A DNA stretch of 64,000 bases from Paenibacillus sp. USDA918EY (GTDB lineage: Bacteria > Bacillota > Bacilli > Paenibacillales > Paenibacillaceae). The notes under the pieces are model-generated. The model had not been told where the DNA came from. It did no database searches and saw only the letters and a program-made list of their open reading frames with translations. The position numbers and the translations under genes were made by a program. The stretch is from contig NZ_WTWY01000001.1 in assembly GCF_009870825.1 (NCBI RefSeq), positions 1 through 64,000 of the forward strand, written 5' to 3'. Each line of letters opens with the position of its first letter. The stretch's first letter is position 1. Of the stretch, positions 49,397-57,925 are shown piece after piece.

Positions 49397-50752
49397 ATGG
49401 ATTACAAAAATTATTTCCAGGGCAATAGAGACAAACATTTGAACGAATTGAAGGAATGGTTGTCGATCCCAAGCATTTCGGCTTTGTCCGAGCATAAGGG
49501 GGATGTCAAGCGGGCGGCCCAATGGCTGGCCGATACGATGACCCGCGCCGGACTCGAAAACGTCACCATCCATGAAACGAAAGGGCATCCGATCGTATAT
49601 GCCGATTATATGCATGCGGAAGGCAAACCGACGGTTCTGGTTTACGGCCATTATGACGTGCAGCCGGTCGATCCGCTCAATCTGTGGCAAACGCCGCCGT
49701 TCGAGCCCGACATCCGCGACGGGAAACTGTACGCCAGAGGCGCGACGGACGATAAAGGCCAACTTTTCCTACATATCAAAGCGGTAGAAGCTATTCTTGC
49801 CGAAGAAAAAGAGCTGCCCGTCAACATCAAGTTTTGCGTCGAAGGCGAAGAAGAAGTGTCGAGCCCGAACCTGCCGATCTTCCTTGAAGAACATCAAGAT
49901 AAGCTCAAAGCCGACGTGGTGCTCATTTCCGACACCTCGCTGCTCGAAAAAGGAAAACCGGCGATCTGCACCGGCCTGCGCGGTCTCTGCTCCCTGGAAG
50001 TGGCGTTATACACCGCCAATACGGACCTGCACTCCGGCACGTACGGCGGCGGGGTTCCAAACGCTTTGCATGCGATGGTCAGCCTGCTGAACTCCTTGCA
50101 TGACGAAAAGGGACGGGTCAGCGTGGAAGGCTTCTACAAAGGCGTGCTGGAGCTTACGCCGGAGGACCGCGAGGAATTCAAAAAGCAAAACGTCGACGAA
50201 AACAAGCTGAAACAGGATTTGGGGCTCGACGAGCTGTTCGGGGAAGAAGGATTCACCTTTGCCGAAAGAACCGGAGCGCGGCCTACGCTTGAGCTGAACG
50301 GGGTATACGGCGGCTTCCAAGGCGAAGGCAGCAAAACGGTCATTCCGAAGGAAGCGCATGCGAAAATTACGTGCCGTCTCGTCGGACATCAAGATCCGCA
50401 GGACATTCTCGACAAAATCGAAAAACATATCTACAGCCATGTGCCTGCCGGCGCGAAAGTCGTCGTGACGCCGATGGAAAAAGGAAACCCGTTTACGATC
50501 GACCCATCCACGCCGGTGCTGCAAAAGGCTGCGGATGCTTATGAGCATGTCTATGGCACGCGTCCGGTATTCACCCGCGACGGCGGTTCGATTCCGATTG
50601 TCGAAACGTTCTCGCGTGTTCTTGAAGCTCCTGTCGTGTGCATGGGCTTTGGACTTCCGGACGAAAACCTGCATGCGCCAAACGAGCATTTCAACCTTGA
50701 AAACTTCGATCTGGGTCTGCTGACCATCGTCGATTTCCTCAAAAGGGTGTAA
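49397..50752 (+). CDS. M20 family metallo-dipeptidase
   Basis: 451 residues. Zinc ligands are His85 in YGHYDVQP, Asp118 in RGATDDKGQ, Glu151/152 in VEGEEEVSS, an Asp in LISDTS, and His near the end in HAPNEHFNLENF. Lid domain inserted at about 215-350. Resembles Cys-Gly/carnosine-type dipeptidases (DUG1/CNDP). AAAGGAGGA ribosome site. Monocistronic with a strong terminator; substrate unknown. Confidence 0.9.
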   Translation: MDYKNYFQGNRDKHLNELKEWLSIPSISALSEHKGDVKRAAQWLADTMTRAGLENVTIHETKGHPIVYADYMHAEGKPTVLVYGHYDVQPVDPLNLWQTPPFEPDIRDGKLYARGATDDKGQLFLHIKAVEAILAEEKELPVNIKFCVEGEEEVSSPNLPIFLEEHQDKLKADVVLISDTSLLEKGKPAICTGLRGLCSLEVALYTANTDLHSGTYGGGVPNALHAMVSLLNSLHDEKGRVSVEGFYKGVLELTPEDREEFKKQNVDENKLKQDLGLDELFGEEGFTFAERTGARPTLELNGVYGGFQGEGSKTVIPKEAHAKITCRLVGHQDPQDILDKIEKHIYSHVPAGAKVVVTPMEKGNPFTIDPSTPVLQKAADAYEHVYGTRPVFTRDGGSIPIVETFSRVLEAPVVCMGFGLPDENLHAPNEHFNLENFDLGLLTIVDFLKRV

Positions 50753-50766
50753 TAACGCCTGAAACA

Positions 50767-50811
50767 AAACTGCCGCTTAGCAAAGTGAAACTTTGACGAG
50801 CGGCAGTTTTT
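50767..50811 (+). terminator. terminator after M20 gene
   Basis: AAACTGCCGCT/AGCGGCAGTTT (11 bp) with an inner CAAAG/CTTTG hairpin and a T-run. It also serves the convergent WYL gene. Confidence 0.88.
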
Positions 50812-50835
50812 CGTTTAAAGCACCGGAGACCGGAT

Positions 50836-51777
50836 TTAACCGTATTTGGTCATGAGGCCATCGAGAACCTTTCGGATGTGCAGCCGGAGCTGCGGAGCGC
50901 CTTTTAATTCGGCTTCATCCCCTAATCCGATCATAAACTTCGCAAAAAAATCCAGTTCGTTTTCCGGCATGTTTCCTTCAAGCCAGCCGCTGCCGTCCTC
51001 CCGCTTATGAAGCATCGGTTCGGCCCAAGGTTCCGCTTCGCAAAGCTGAACCCCGACCGGGGTCAACTCGGCAAACAGAGGGATGCAATGCTGATCCGAG
51101 CGGTGTGCCGGCTCGCGGTTTTCGAGATGGATATGGCGAAGGTCCCGGGGCGGCGTTTCCGAAGGAAAGGCCGAATGGATCCGGTCGCACCGGAAGAGGC
51201 GGAAGCCGTCGGTTTGATAGCAATACGCGGGACAATACCATAACCCGTTTCTCGTGTAGATGCCGATCGGCTGGATGTCGCGCTGGGACCGCTTTTCCCG
51301 GGAGGCGTATTCGATCTTCAGGACCTGCTGGCGGATCGCCGCATCCAGCAGCATGGCCAGATGCGGGGAAGCCGCCTGCCTTTTTGGCGTGACGAAATCG
51401 ATGCGTTGTTTCATCTGGTCGATGCGATCCCGCGTGTCCTCCGGCATGTAGTGGTAAAACTTTTTCAGCGCCGAGGAAGATTCCGCTTCAAACGGCAGGG
51501 ACGTATAATGGCGGAGCGCATGAACGGCAAAAAAGACCGATACCGCTTCTTCTTCTGTAAACGCAATCGGCGGCAGCATTCTTTCGTTCAGCACCCGATA
51601 TCCGCCGTGAGGCCCGACTTCCGAATATAAAGGCACGCCCAGCTCGCTCAGCTCCTGCAAATCGCGCAGGATCGTCCTGGGCGATACGCCGAAATCGGAA
51701 GCCAGCTCCTTGACGGTAAAGCGGCGCTTCCGGTTAACGGCCATCATGAGCTCCATCAGTCTTTTGGATTTGGACAT
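50836..51777 (-). CDS. YafY-type HTH-WYL transcription regulator
   Basis: 313 residues. N-terminal HTH (FTVKELASDFGVSPRTILRDLQELS) and a WYL domain at about 135-220 (LWYCPAYCYQTDGFRLFRCDRI, where YCYQ/W-like residues replace strict WYL), plus a C-terminal WCX region. Such regulators sense small ligands or nucleic acids and usually control a neighbouring gene. It is divergent from a promoter with a 15-bp operator-like palindrome 70 nt from its start. Confidence 0.87.
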   Translation of the reverse strand: MSKSKRLMELMMAVNRKRRFTVKELASDFGVSPRTILRDLQELSELGVPLYSEVGPHGGYRVLNERMLPPIAFTEEEAVSVFFAVHALRHYTSLPFEAESSSALKKFYHYMPEDTRDRIDQMKQRIDFVTPKRQAASPHLAMLLDAAIRQQVLKIEYASREKRSQRDIQPIGIYTRNGLWYCPAYCYQTDGFRLFRCDRIHSAFPSETPPRDLRHIHLENREPAHRSDQHCIPLFAELTPVGVQLCEAEPWAEPMLHKREDGSGWLEGNMPENELDFFAKFMIGLGDEAELKGAPQLRLHIRKVLDGLMTKYG

Positions 51778-51840
51778 CGTTTTTCCCCATCGGATTTGAC
51801 GGGATATTCGGATACCCCGATCCGTTTTTTAAAAGATTTT

Positions 51841-51869
51841 TTGATCATGACAATAGTTGTCACTATTAT
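51841..51869 (+). promoter_or_regulatory. promoter with operator palindrome in the spacer
   Basis: TTGATC, 17-nt spacer, TATTAT. The spacer is filled by TGACAATAGTTGTCA (51848-51862), a perfect 6-bp inverted repeat about TAG, so a repressor (likely the divergent WYL protein) could exclude RNA polymerase. Confidence 0.65.
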
Positions 51870-51937
51870 GAGCTAAACGGATCCCAAAGTCCAGAAGGAC
51901 CTTGCGGCATTCTAAAATAACGAAGGAGATGATGGGG

Positions 51938-52027
51938 ATGTCTTATGAACGGTCGCTGGGCGCCGTCGTCGTGTTCAAACACGGCTGCGGATGTAACGGC
52001 ATATGTGAATTACCGCAAATAGGTTGA
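51938..52027 (+). CDS. putative 29-aa Cys-rich peptide or gene remnant
   Basis: Short frame with AAGGAG 9 nt upstream (51923-51928), about 70 nt after the operator-bearing promoter. It contains AVVVFKHGCGCNGICELPQ with three Cys within seven residues. It may be a real microprotein, or the 5' end of a gene deleted in this strain: the AT-rich 100 nt that follow encode nothing. I do not recognise it. Confidence 0.35.
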   Translation: MSYERSLGAVVVFKHGCGCNGICELPQIG

Positions 52028-52125
52028 AGTATAGAGGGATATCCAATATAATTTCAATATGAAATAAAATTTTATTTTAATAGCCTATTTATGAAATATT
52101 ATTCTGATTTTCGGGAGGACTTAAC
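52028..52125. other. AT-rich gap before GNAT gene
   Basis: Nearly pure A/T stretches, including ATTTCAATATGAAAT, unlike the GC-rich neighbours; probably old insertion/deletion scar. CGGGAGG at its end is the ribosome site of the next gene. Confidence 0.4.
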
Positions 52126-53085
52126 GTGAAATTCATACCGCTTCATGAGGATTGGCTGGCTTCGATGTGCGAGCTTTGGAACCGGGAGCTTGGCGGACTT
52201 TTCCCGATGCGCGAGCAGCTGATGCGGCAAAATACGTTTCAGGATCAAAACATGTACGTTGAAGGCTCCAGGCTTGCCGTCGATGACGAGGGACGGTTGG
52301 CGGGTTTCGTCATTGCGAAATTGTGGCGGGAGCGGCAGCGCGAAATGACGCTTGGCGACGGCGGAGGTTGGATTCAGGCGATTGTAGTCCGCAGCGATGC
52401 AAGGGGGCAGGGCGTCGGCAGCTCGCTGTTGGAGCAGGCCGAACGGGCGCTGCAAGAAGCGGGCGCGAAGCTGGCCTACGTCGGCCGGGACCCGTGGCAC
52501 TATTTTCCTGGAATTCCGCATGAGCTGCCTGAGGCCAAGGCATGGTTTGCGCGCCGGGGATACGAAGTAGTGTACGACGTCTATGATTTGGTCAATCGGT
52601 CGGGGAAACACGAAGGACGCCAGCAATATGCCGAAGGGGCTTATGCCCGCCTGCTCGAAGCCAAGGACCGGGAAGAAATGCTGCGCTTTTTCAAACGCTG
52701 CTTCCCCGGACGCTGGCTTTACGAGGCGGAAACATATTGGGAACGCGGAGGCGAAGGCCGGGAGTTTGTAGGGCTGTTCAAGGGCGAAGAAATGATCGGC
52801 TTCTGCAGGGTGAATGACGACAAATCGCCGCTGATTGCCCAAAATACGTACTGGGCGCCGCTGTTTGACGGCCCGTTGGGCGGGATCGGCCCGCTGGGGG
52901 TTGACGACCGTTTCCGCGGAAAAGGCTACGGCCTTGCGATCGTGAAAGACGGGGTAGCGGAGCTGGCCGGCCGCGGCGTAAACAACCTCGTGATCGACTG
53001 GACCGGATTGATCGATTTTTACGCAAAACTCGGATTTACCGTATGGAAGGGCTACGATCTGGCCAAAAAAGACTTGAAGCAGTAA
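52126..53085 (+). CDS. protein with two GNAT acetyltransferase domains
   Basis: 319 residues from GTG. First GNAT domain about 1-165 with IQAIVVRSDARGQGVGSSLLEQAE (acetyl-CoA loop RGQGVG), second about 175-319 with IGPLGVDDRFRGKGYGLAIVK (RGKGYG). Double-GNAT proteins act on small amines or antibiotics, but the substrate cannot be read from sequence. Monocistronic, followed by a terminator shared with the convergent regulator. Confidence 0.87.
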   Translation: MKFIPLHEDWLASMCELWNRELGGLFPMREQLMRQNTFQDQNMYVEGSRLAVDDEGRLAGFVIAKLWRERQREMTLGDGGGWIQAIVVRSDARGQGVGSSLLEQAERALQEAGAKLAYVGRDPWHYFPGIPHELPEAKAWFARRGYEVVYDVYDLVNRSGKHEGRQQYAEGAYARLLEAKDREEMLRFFKRCFPGRWLYEAETYWERGGEGREFVGLFKGEEMIGFCRVNDDKSPLIAQNTYWAPLFDGPLGGIGPLGVDDRFRGKGYGLAIVKDGVAELAGRGVNNLVIDWTGLIDFYAKLGFTVWKGYDLAKKDLKQ

Positions 53086-53121
53086 GGTCCCCGAACGATA
53101 TCAAAACGTGGATAATAGGAG

Positions 53122-53155
53122 AACCCCCTTGGCAGCATGCCGAGGGGGTTGCATT
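53122..53155. terminator. terminator between GNAT and HTH genes
   Basis: AACCCCC(T)TGGCA/TGCC(G)AGGGGGTT stem with GCATTTT after it; CCCCC/GGGGG core is strong. Confidence 0.8.
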
Positions 53156-53174
53156 TTGTCGCCGCATATCCGGT

Positions 53175-53726
53175 TTAGTCTTCCATCCACTTGGTAATCG
53201 TCGTAAAAATGCTGTATTTGACCTGGTCCGGATGTTTCCGTTTATGATGCTCTTCCAAGAACCGATTGATTTTTTCGAAAAATTCCTTCGCTTCCTCTTC
53301 GGTCAAATACACCTCGGAATTGGTCAAATTGCTGTGGGGTTTATCCAGCGTTTGAGCTTTTAAAAATCGCTGCTTGTTATCCTCGTACAAATCCGATAAG
53401 AGCTTTTGCGTCTCCGATATAAAAATCTTTTTTGCGGCTTCGTCCGCGCCGTCGTCGCGTTTGATCCGCACCGCCCCTTTGAACGGTTCGTAATATTTGG
53501 CGTTGATGCCGTTGATTTCTTTGGTGCTTACCAATTGGAGCAGTCCGATGCTTTCCAGCTTTTTGGCGTGGTAATATACCTTGGCCGGAATCTCGCCCAT
53601 GTCGTCGGCAATTTCCTTAATGGTCGCGGGGTGATCCATCCGCTGGAAATGGCTTAATATTTTCATCCGGTAGGGGTCGGAATAAATCCGGATTTCCTCA
53701 ATCGTGCTAAGTTCCTTCGTTTCCAA
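53175..53726 (-). CDS. ArsR-like winged-helix regulator
   Basis: 183 residues. Winged HTH at about 8-80 (YSDPYRMKILSHFQRMDHPATIKEIADD, KVYYHAKKLESIGLLQLV), then a helical C-terminal region. It lies downstream of, and in the same direction as, the MFS exporter but has its own promoter; the same ACGTT-type sequence occurs near both, suggesting it controls the exporter and itself. Confidence 0.82.
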   Translation of the reverse strand: METKELSTIEEIRIYSDPYRMKILSHFQRMDHPATIKEIADDMGEIPAKVYYHAKKLESIGLLQLVSTKEINGINAKYYEPFKGAVRIKRDDGADEAAKKIFISETQKLLSDLYEDNKQRFLKAQTLDKPHSNLTNSEVYLTEEEAKEFFEKINRFLEEHHKRKHPDQVKYSIFTTITKWMED

Positions 53727-53784
53727 TACAATCGCACCTCATTATTTCATGCATTTACGTTCAGCGTATTTTGCCAATAAGACT

Positions 53785-53813
53785 ATTATATAGCCCGAAT
53801 GGATAAAGCACAA
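53785..53813 (-). promoter_or_regulatory. sigma-A promoter of the HTH gene
   Basis: Minus strand: TTGTGC, 17-nt spacer, TATAAT. A TTTACGTT element lies downstream of the -10, similar to the TTTTAACGTT boxes upstream of the MFS gene. Confidence 0.65.
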
Positions 53814-53893
53814 AGCATGTTTGTTCAAAACGGCGCATATTCCGGCGCCGATGTTTCCGCTTGAGGCAGGATGGAGGTGCGGGCGCCGGCGAT

Positions 53894-55174
53894 TTACAGG
53901 CTCATAAAACTTTTTTGCGTCAGAAGCGCCAGTCCCGGCAAGATCATCAGCAGCCCGAAAACGAGAAATACCGTGTTTGCGCTCATCCAGGTGCCGGCAA
54001 AACCGGCGATGACGCCGCCGAGAGGGATGGTGCACGTCGCGATCATGCCGGACAAAGCCCCGATGCGCCCAAGCATGTTCTGCGGCGTAACTTCCATCGT
54101 ATACGTCGATATCGGCGTGTTTACGAACGAGATGGCAAAGCCCATGCCGAAGCTGAACAAGGAGGCCGCATAAAGCGGATATTTGGCGATGAACGCCGGA
54201 AAATAAAGCAGGCTGTAGGTTACCCCAAGCAGCAGGAAGCCAAAAACGATCAGGGTGCTTTTTTTGTAGCGGTTTCCCTTTTGGCTGATCCAAAGGCCGC
54301 TCAAAATCATGCCGACCACGAGCGTAATGCCGAGCAAACTGAGCCCGAACGGTCCGGCATGCAGCACTTCCTTCACATAGACGGGCTGAAGCACGTTCCA
54401 CGGACAAAGGCAAAGGTTCACGAAAGCGCCCGCCAGCATGGTCAGCAGAATCAGCCGTTTTTTTCCGACGAACCGCAGGCCGGACAAAAATTGTTTCCAA
54501 TACGAGCTTCGGCTGTCCTCTCCGGTATCACCGTGCGGTTCATCCGCAGGCTTTTCCGCCGGATTGGGCCGAATGAAGAAAAACAGCAGCGCTTCGATCA
54601 AAAAAGTCGCGGCATCGATCACCATCGTGCCGGAAATGCCGACAAAAGCGATGAGTCCGCCTGCGGCGGCCATTCCGCCAAGCTCCGCGGTCCGGGAGAC
54701 GGAGGAGGTCAACGAATTGCCCGTCAGCAGCAGCTCCTTGGGCAGCAGCCTGGGAACCAGCGACATCTCGGCCGGAGTCGAAAAACATTCAAAGGTGGAG
54801 TTCAGCACAGTAAACACGAACAAATGCCAAGCCTCAAGATGGCCCGTAAAATAAAGCAGCGCGGTTAACGTAACGGTGGCGCCTCTCCCGGTCCCGGCGA
54901 CGATGACGACTTTTTTCTTGGACCAACGGTCCACCAGTACGCCGGTAAAAGGGCTGAGGGCAATGCCCGGGATGAAATTGACCGCAAACAACGTCCCCAT
55001 CAGCACTTCCGAGCCGGTGAGCATGTAAACCATCCAGCTGTACGCGATCGAATCGACGGAATCCCCAAAACGCGAAATGATTTTTGCGGCGATCATGATC
55101 AGATAAGACGGGTGTGCGCGCAATGCGCGGATGCCCTGCCTCGGCTGTGATTGAACCAGAACCGTTTCCCCCAT
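53894..55174 (-). CDS. MFS transporter, enterobactin exporter-like/MDR type
   Basis: About 426 residues, twelve predicted helices. Start MGETVLVQSQ with GGAG 8 nt upstream; AVNFIPGIALSPFTGVLVDRWSKKKVVI is the MFS loop 2-3 motif (GxxxDRxxRK-like), typical of DHA3-type exporters such as EntS and macrolide efflux proteins. Substrate unknown. It sits beside a regulator, as drug or metabolite pumps often do. Confidence 0.87.
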   Translation of the reverse strand: MGETVLVQSQPRQGIRALRAHPSYLIMIAAKIISRFGDSVDSIAYSWMVYMLTGSEVLMGTLFAVNFIPGIALSPFTGVLVDRWSKKKVVIVAGTGRGATVTLTALLYFTGHLEAWHLFVFTVLNSTFECFSTPAEMSLVPRLLPKELLLTGNSLTSSVSRTAELGGMAAAGGLIAFVGISGTMVIDAATFLIEALLFFFIRPNPAEKPADEPHGDTGEDSRSSYWKQFLSGLRFVGKKRLILLTMLAGAFVNLCLCPWNVLQPVYVKEVLHAGPFGLSLLGITLVVGMILSGLWISQKGNRYKKSTLIVFGFLLLGVTYSLLYFPAFIAKYPLYAASLFSFGMGFAISFVNTPISTYTMEVTPQNMLGRIGALSGMIATCTIPLGGVIAGFAGTWMSANTVFLVFGLLMILPGLALLTQKSFMSL

Positions 55175-55213
55175 GTTCACAACTCCATTCAACTTTTATT
55201 AACAATAAAATAT

Positions 55214-55281
55214 TTTTAACGTTAGATTTATTTTATGAATTATTCGGCAAATTTCAAGAGGTTTTTGGCAAAACGTTAAAA
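55214..55281. promoter_or_regulatory. inverted TTTTAACGTT boxes upstream of the MFS gene
   Basis: TTTTAACGTT (55214-55223) and its exact reverse complement AACGTTAAAA (55272-55281) lie 48 nt apart in an AT-rich region ahead of the exporter. Likely regulator sites. Confidence 0.5.
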
Positions 55282-55444
55282 TTTTTATGACGACGATGAA
55301 GCTTGGATGAACAACGGCTCTGGCGGCAGTCTCACTCGCTGGGCGGAACAATTTTAGGCATTAGATGAAGCGAAGCGGAAACCGCGGCTTTTTGATTCGC
55401 AATGAAGAGCCGAAACTTCGCCGGAAGGCTTGTTCAATTTATTG
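55282..55444. other. gap before rplS promoter
   Basis: No gene or strong signal seen; contains several short GC inverted repeats (for example AGCGAAGCGG with CCGCGGCTTT) of unclear meaning. Confidence 0.3.
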
Positions 55445-55474
55445 TTGCAAACGGCGATGCCGATATGATACAAT
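55445..55474 (+). promoter_or_regulatory. promoter of rplS
   Basis: TTGCAA, 18-nt spacer, TACAAT, about 105 nt before the rplS start, leaving a long leader. Confidence 0.7.
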
Positions 55475-55499
55475 TAACGCTGTTGTGTGGAATACGGTG

Positions 55500-55578
55500 G
55501 TCCGCTGCGGATGATGAAGGAGAACAAAGGGTTTTCCGGAAGAGGCAAGAACACCTGTACGGAAGGAGGGAGTCCTAG
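55500..55578 (+). promoter_or_regulatory. rplS: rplS mRNA leader, possible L19 autoregulatory element
   Basis: The leader folds around TTCCG (55533-55537) and CGGAA (55560-55564), and has TCCGC/GCGGA upstream; the 3' arm abuts the GGAAGGAGGGAG ribosome site. Firmicutes rplS genes are known to carry an L19-binding leader; whether this one fits that model needs a covariance search. Confidence 0.35.
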
Positions 55579-55923
55579 ATGAATATCCTACAAGCGATCA
55601 CTCAAGAACAGCTTCGTAAAGATATCCCAAGTTTTCGTCCTGGCGACACTTTGAAAGTGCACGTTAAGGTAATCGAGGGATCTCGCGAACGTATCCAGTT
55701 GTTCGAAGGTGTTGTTATTAAACGTCGCGGTGGCGGAATCAGTGAGACTTTTACGGTTCGTAAAATTTCTTACGGTGTTGGCGTGGAAAGAACGTTCCCG
55801 ATCAACTCGCCAAAAATTGAGAAAATCGAAGTGGCTCGCCGTGGTAAAGTGCGTCGTGCGAAGCTTTATTATCTTCGTGAACTTCGCGGTAAAGCAGCAA
55901 GAATTAAAGAAATTCGCCGTTAA
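55579..55923 (+). CDS. rplS: 50S ribosomal protein L19
   Basis: 114 residues. [37 protein letters not shown] and [20 protein letters not shown] are the L19 signature. It lies at the 30S-50S interface. Codon use (GTT, CGT, AAA) is that of a highly expressed gene. Confidence 0.98.
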   Translation: MNILQAITQEQLRKDIPSFRPGDTLKVHVKVIEGSRERIQLFEGVVIKRRGGGISETFTVRKISYGVGVERTFPINSPKIEKIEVARRGKVRRAKLYYLRELRGKAARIKEIRR

Positions 55924-55938
55924 TATGCGGTGCAGCGT

Positions 55939-55969
55939 AAAGGGCTTGATTTCAAGCCCTTTTCGTTTT
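55939..55969 (+). terminator. terminator after rplS
   Basis: AAGGGCTTG-ATTT-CAAGCCCTT, then TTCGTTTT. A second GCTCC-GTATA-GGAGC with TTTTCTTTT follows at 55988-56010. Confidence 0.85.
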
Positions 55970-56075
55970 AGGATAAGAAATGTTACGGCTCCGTATAGGA
56001 GCTTTTCTTTTCGGCAAAAAATGAAAATGCGCGCAAGCTCATGAAAAAGATGATGCGAGGAGAGGACGGTGACGT

Positions 56076-56696
56076 ATGCAGCAGGACATTCAGAATGACG
56101 GGGCGGAGTTGCAGGAGCAGGATCAGAAACCGCCCAAAAAAGCGAAAAATGAAGTTGTGGAATGGCTAAAAGCAATCGTGATTGCTCTTATTCTGGTGGC
56201 TCTCATCCGCTGGCTTCTCTTTAAACCGTTTATCGTGGACGGGCCGTCGATGCAGCCGAACTTCCATACGGGTGAACGGCTGATCGTAAACGAAATTCTA
56301 TACGACATCCGGAAGCCGCAACGCGGAGAAGTCATCGTGTTCCATGTTCCTTCCGAAGGCAAGGATTTCATCAAGCGGGTCATCGCCGTCGCGGGCGACA
56401 CCGTCAAGGTCGAAGGCGATACGGTGACGGTCAACGGGAAACCGGTCAATGAAACCTACATACAGGGTGCGATTGACGAGAGCCATAAAGAGGGCAAACT
56501 GTATAATGACAAGGACTTTCCGAACAGCGCGTTCCCGGACGGGAAGGTGCCGGAGGGCCATGTCTTCGTGATGGGCGACAACCGTTCCGACAGTACGGAC
56601 AGCCGGATGATCGGATATGTGCCGCTGAGCGATATCGTCGGGCGCGCGGATTTGATTTTCTGGCCGATCAAAGACGTTCAATTGATCAAACATTAA
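56076..56696 (+). CDS. lepB: type I signal peptidase
   Basis: 206 residues. Short cytoplasmic Lys/Gln-rich N-terminus, one membrane helix (LKAIVIALILVALIRWLLF), catalytic Ser58 in DGPSMQPNF and Lys100 in KDFIKRVIAVAGD, then GHVFVMGDNRSDSTDSR. SipS/T-type Gram-positive enzyme that removes signal peptides outside the membrane. Between rplS and rbgA as in many Paenibacillaceae. Confidence 0.95.
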   Translation: MQQDIQNDGAELQEQDQKPPKKAKNEVVEWLKAIVIALILVALIRWLLFKPFIVDGPSMQPNFHTGERLIVNEILYDIRKPQRGEVIVFHVPSEGKDFIKRVIAVAGDTVKVEGDTVTVNGKPVNETYIQGAIDESHKEGKLYNDKDFPNSAFPDGKVPEGHVFVMGDNRSDSTDSRMIGYVPLSDIVGRADLIFWPIKDVQLIKH

Positions 56697-56740
56697 ACCA
56701 TCCACCGGTCTAGCGGCTGGTTGTAGGCAAAAATGAGGTG

Positions 56741-57613
56741 ATGACGGTGACGATTCAATGGTTTCCAGGTCATATGACACGAGCGCGCCGCCAAATACAG
56801 GAAAAGCTGAAGCTGATCGACGTGGTCATCGAGCTGATCGATGCGCGTCTTCCGCTGTCCAGCCGCAATCCGATGATTGACGAAATACTGCAGGGCAAAC
56901 CGCGGCTGATCATCATGAACAAAGCGGATCTTGCGGATGCCGCGGTCACCAGGGAATGGCAAAATTATTTCAAGGAGCAGGGGCATACAGCATTCCCGGT
57001 CGACGCCTCGACCGGAACCGGCGTGAAGGATATCCCGGGCCAGCTGAAGCTGCTGCTGAAGGAAAAGATCGACAAGCAAATCGCCAAAGGCATGAATCCG
57101 CGGGCGATCCGGGCGCTGATCGTCGGCATTCCGAACGTCGGCAAATCGACGCTCATCAACCGGCTGGCCGGACGCAGCATCGCCGCGACGGGCGATCGTC
57201 CGGGGGTGACCAAAGGCCAGCAGTGGATCAAGGTCGGCGGCGAAATCGAGCTTTTGGATACGCCGGGCATTTTATGGCCGAAATTCGAAGACCAGAACGT
57301 CGGCTACAAGCTGGCGGTCACGGGGGCGATCAAAGAGGAGATCCTGAACGCCGAGGACATTGCTTTTTTCGCCGTGAAATATTTGGTCGGCTATTATTGG
57401 GATGCGTTCCGGGAACGCTTTGAGCTTGACGAGAACACCCCGCATAACCCGGATGACAGCGATGAAATCGTAGCCATCATGGAAGCGGTCGGCCGCAAGC
57501 GCGGCTGCCTGGTCAGCGGGGGACGGGTCGATCTGGAAAAGGCTTCGAGGACGCTGCTGCGGGAGCTGCGGGCAGGCAAAATGGGCCGTTTTTCCCTCGA
57601 ATCGCCATATTGA
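56741..57613 (+). CDS. rbgA: ribosome biogenesis GTPase RbgA (YlqF)
   Basis: About 290 residues. Circularly permuted GTPase: G4 MNKAD (60-64) precedes G1 GIPNVGKST (130-138) and G3 [17 protein letters not shown] is the YlqF start. It licenses late 50S assembly. ATG 56741 or GTG 56747 are both possible after GAGGTGAT. Confidence 0.96.
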   Translation: MTVTIQWFPGHMTRARRQIQEKLKLIDVVIELIDARLPLSSRNPMIDEILQGKPRLIIMNKADLADAAVTREWQNYFKEQGHTAFPVDASTGTGVKDIPGQLKLLLKEKIDKQIAKGMNPRAIRALIVGIPNVGKSTLINRLAGRSIAATGDRPGVTKGQQWIKVGGEIELLDTPGILWPKFEDQNVGYKLAVTGAIKEEILNAEDIAFFAVKYLVGYYWDAFRERFELDENTPHNPDDSDEIVAIMEAVGRKRGCLVSGGRVDLEKASRTLLRELRAGKMGRFSLESPY

Positions 57614-57629
57614 TACGGCAATAACACAG

Positions 57630-57689
57630 GCCGCCGGAAGGCGGCTTTTTGCGTTGAAGCGAGCCAACCAAACGGTTGGCTCTTTTTTT
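57630..57689 (+). terminator. two tandem terminators after rbgA
   Basis: GCCGCC-GGAA-GGCGGC with T5 and GAGCCAACC-AAAC-GGTTGGCTC with T7. Both loops are tetraloops. They close the rplS-lepB-rbgA group. Confidence 0.9.
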
Positions 57690-57925
57690 GACATCCAAGC
57701 TCCGGGAGCTTTGCATAATAGCTGAATCGGTTTCGAAGCAGGCATGGGAGTTGTGGGGGTTATTGCAAATGCGGTCTGTTTTTTAGGGGGGCATCGATAG
57801 ACGGTTTTCTTAATATATAAAATCAAAGGCGATTCCATCAGGGGTAACCGGAGGAAGGGTGAATGGCGGAGATTTGGCGATATAGCCGTCTGGATTGCGA
57901 GTCTGAAGCATAAGGGGAGAGGCGT
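57690..57925. other. gap before polysaccharide deacetylase gene
   Basis: About 235 nt with no gene seen. TTAATATATAAAAT near 57815 is a possible promoter region for the deacetylase; its -35 is not clear. Confidence 0.3.
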
